A stretch of 64,000 nucleotides of DNA from Tricholomella constricta. Lineage: Eukaryota; Basidiomycota; Agaricomycetes; Agaricales; Lyophyllaceae. Both the position numbers and the translations under genes were made by a program. The notes beneath the pieces were generated by a model, which made no database searches, was not told where the DNA came from, and was given only the letters and a program-made list of their open reading frames with translations. Positions within the stretch are counted from its first letter, which is position 1, and the number at the start of each line of letters is the position of its first letter. The stretch lies in NCBI GenBank assembly GCA_013368375.1, contig JAACJP010000007.1, positions 620,001-684,000 of the forward strand, read 5' to 3'. Below, in pieces: positions 61,460 to 64,000 of this stretch.

Positions 61460-64000
61460 TCAAGCAACGACTCCTAAAGAACTGATATCTACATCTAGTC
61501 TATTCTTAGGATCATTCTTTGCATTCCGAGGTCGTACTATACACCGATCTCCATCTAAGCTGATGATATAGTACTCGACGCCTGTGATAGAGCCATCTTC
61601 GAGGACGACAGCAGTCTGGCCCTTGACAGTAGGTCTGAGGGGTCGCACGTACTTATCAGGGACTAGAAGTGTAGACTGGATAGTAGTAAGCTTGACCAAT
61701 CCTCCCTCGACCCCCGCCCATATTCCTAGCCTTCCCTCGAAATTTCCATTTTCCCATCCTGGTTTGCCGATGATAGGTCGTGTATCCTTCACTATCATTT
61801 TGATTCGCTTGCCTGCCAGTAAAGGATTTTCTATCCACGGATTACAAGCTGCGACAAAAGCGTCAGTAATCAAAGAAACAACTTGTCAATAGAATCTTAC
61901 AGAATGCAGTAAATGGGTTTGGTGTCCGAGAAGACGGATTCCAGGCTGGGCTGAGCTCTACAGTAGACGGTGTTGGGAACGGGGTTGATGGAACTGCACG
62001 ACTCAGTGCATTTAATGGCTGACGCGAGCTTGAGGGTAAGGGAACCACAGGAAGAGTTGGTCCCTGTAGCGGCCAAAGTTCAGCATCACTACTGTAGAAT
62101 GTGTCAGTACAGATTAGTTTTGAATGTTAGAACATACCGAAGACTAAGTTGCGAAACAGGGATCCGTTCTTTTCGCATGGTTGCTTGGAATTCAACAAGG
62201 ACATGCTCATCGTCTAGACCCGATTTCACAATGCCTACATAGTCTTTCCACCGGCTACCCCTTATGACCCGGACATGTTTTCCATACAGGTGGAGGTGTG
62301 GATCTCGTTTGAACTTTACTTTCTGGGCTACCGTTGTACTACCCGAGGCTCTGACAAAGTCGGCCTCAAAAAAGTCGACGCAGTGGGCAGCAACTACTAT
62401 CTAAAAGTACATCAATACCTCTCGGTCGAAAAATAAATGAAGTGACGAACCTCCTGTGCATGTTCACGATCATAAATAACCAAGCCTTCTCCACTGACTG
62501 CTATCACCCAACCAACAGTACCTGCCTTGGGGCCATCTCTAACAATGATCTCATCTCCGATTGAGAGGTCCTTGCGCAGCGCGTCAAGAGCTACAGAGAG
62601 ACGTAATGATCCGTTCCTTAGGATCAGGCTAGCCTCATTCCCTGAAATGCTCTCAATCGTTCCAAGAGAACCTTGAGCCTGCCCAGTCGTTACCTTGACA
62701 TGATCACCAATACGTAGACGCTTGGCAGCTGCCACTTCCAAGGAGTGCTCGAGGAAACCTTTCGGAATTTCCTGAGCATGTTGGAAGCGGTCAAATTCTG
62801 CAGGTGTCGGTGTCGCCTCCTGAGGATAAAAAAGGTCGGTGTCCGTCTGTAGGTAACCATCTTGATAAACTTGTCCTTTGAAGACAAACACTTGATTGCG
62901 TGTCTCTACCGAACCGTCACCATAAATTGATCTCACAAAGTTGGCATCGAAAAGGGCCTGGGGAGGGCGTCCTGTACGCTTGCGCTTACCAGCAGAAACT
63001 GAGGATGGTGGTTGGAGTTTGAGACGTGGCACGACAAGGATCCTTGCCTGCCCAGGCCACATCTCGCCGAAGTGTTGGACGTAGGCAAGATCGCCTTTTG
63101 TGATAATTTGTCAGATCGAGACTTGAATTGAAATTATAAAAACACCTTTATATGGGTACTTTGTTAAGCGAATCCACGATTGCGAGCGAGGAGTAAATGC
63201 AGGAGTTTCCTGGAGCCAGGCCGGTGCGTCCGATGGCTCAACGAAATGGACACGCTGGGGGAAAATGTTTGATACATTTTGACATAGTTCCCGGACATCG
63301 CTGAGCTGAGTGGCTTCTACCACTATCCAGCCGGGTCGAGAAGCTCTGCCAACAATGGATGCCACAGACAAATATTGACCTGCTGAACGGAAGACCTTTT
63401 CCATCAATATGGGAACTATGGTTTCCTCACAGCCGGGCTATAATATGATTAGTTTTTTTTCCACAATGTTCTGGCATGTGGCGCACCTTGACAGCGACAC
63501 GCCACAGACGTGCATTCTCAGCGAACGGTCGCTCATCATCCGTTGGTTGTGAAGGCACTGGTATCCTGTCGTGCTGTGCTCGTTCACGTGCACGGAGTAC
63601 CAGTTCATCCCAATCATCCGAGGTCTCTACTATGCGCTGGTACTCCCGAAAGAGACGGCGGTGTGACGTTGATCGGTCAGCTGCAGCAGACTCCCCTTCG
63701 TCAATGAATTCTGCAAGGATATGTGTCATTATACAAATTATAACAAAAGAGAAGATAGTAAACCTAAATCACTGTCGTCCTCATCGTCGTCGGTCTCATT
63801 GCCGCCGTCCACCGTGGCCTCTATGTCCAGAAATTGATGGGCACTATTTCTCTGGAATTTATTTAACTGACATTAGGCATCTACGACAGTGGTTCAAGGC
63901 GAGATCTATGTATTTACCTCAAGCCGTGGACGTTTCAGGTTGTTTCGTTGTGATGCGGGAGTTTGCACATTTGCCTGTAGAAGGCACCATCAGGCGTGAC
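61460..64000 (-). CDS. Spt5-like protein (NGN and KOW domains), 5' end near or beyond the window edge
   Basis: Minus-strand exons give, in order: an acidic segment FLDIEATVDGG then DDDEDDSD (63838-63768); EFIDEGES...HRRLFREYQ (from 63719); an NGN-like domain (LWRVAVK|PGCEETIVPIL, GWIVVEATQLSDV, about 63520-63200); and KOW-type motifs (WIRLTKYPYKGDLAYVQ near 63060-63190, IGDHVKVTTGQAQGSLGTIES near 62630-62720, IGDEIIVRDGPKAGTVGWV near 62500-62565, AGKRIKMIVKDT...GKPG near 61760-61830). The stop is at 61460. Introns are short GT-AG. Spt5 clamps RNA polymerase II during elongation and works with Spt4. The essential Spt5 is longer and has a C-terminal repeat region that I do not see here, so this is more likely one of the divergent Spt5-like paralogues seen in agaricomycetes than the orthologue. 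Confidence 0.72.

Noticed and set aside
1..64000. tRNA or rRNA genes
   Set aside because: No cloverleaf with A and B boxes or rRNA-like sequence was noticed; a covariance-model scan was not possible here.

Overview
The window is a transposon island in a filamentous basidiomycete, most likely an agaricomycete. The evidence is KDZ-type transposases with CxC1 and CxC2 cysteine clusters, a DUF3669-like gene, Ngaro-type tyrosine-recombinase retroelements, many 50-70 bp GT-AG introns, and no bacterial gene architecture. Nearly all coding capacity belongs to mobile elements. The only host-like genes are a DUF3669-like gene near 28 kb and an Spt5-like gene at the right edge.

Left part (1-9 kb): an Ngaro/DIRS-type retroelement with gag, RT/RNase H and tyrosine recombinase and split direct repeats (A1-ORFs-B1-A2-B2). 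A gene-poor stretch follows, holding a 413-bp MITE, a 686-bp hAT-type non-autonomous element (8-bp TSD, with an empty paralogous site 1.2 kb away) and a relic of a second tyrosine recombinase.

Middle-left (9-26 kb): a 5'-truncated, stop-ridden Gypsy chromovirus (minus strand), then a 12.4-kb Gypsy-type LTR element (minus strand, 974-bp LTRs). This second element carries two paralogous spliced genes in antisense between pol and the 3' LTR. The larger of them encodes a Zn2Cys6-type binuclear cluster protein. The element also has a duplicated (central) polypurine tract and a textbook -1 frameshift signal.

Middle-right (28.9-55 kb): two related KDZ-class DNA elements lie in inverted orientation. 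Copy b (28.9-49.5 kb) has long repeat-rich inverted arms and five genes: S(-), CxC2-KDZ transposase(-), P(+), Q(-), R(+). Copy c (49.5-55.0 kb) keeps only R'(-), Q'(+), P'(-). Q/Q' are Zn2Cys6 coiled-coil proteins. All copy b and c DNA is studded with CCGCGG palindromes (about 135 by eye in 19.7 kb, against about 10 in the other 44 kb), the half-site arrangement bound by Pdr1/Pdr3-type Zn2Cys6 proteins. This suggests a self-addressed protein/DNA-site system carried by the element. A young, apparently intact chromovirus (41.9-48.2 kb, matching LTRs, 5-bp TSD) is inserted into gene R.

Right part (55-64 kb): an 85-bp minisatellite, a second and different KDZ transposase (CxC1 type), and an Spt5-like NGN/KOW gene running to or off the window edge. 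Gene models were spliced by eye. Translation starts are AUG unless stated.
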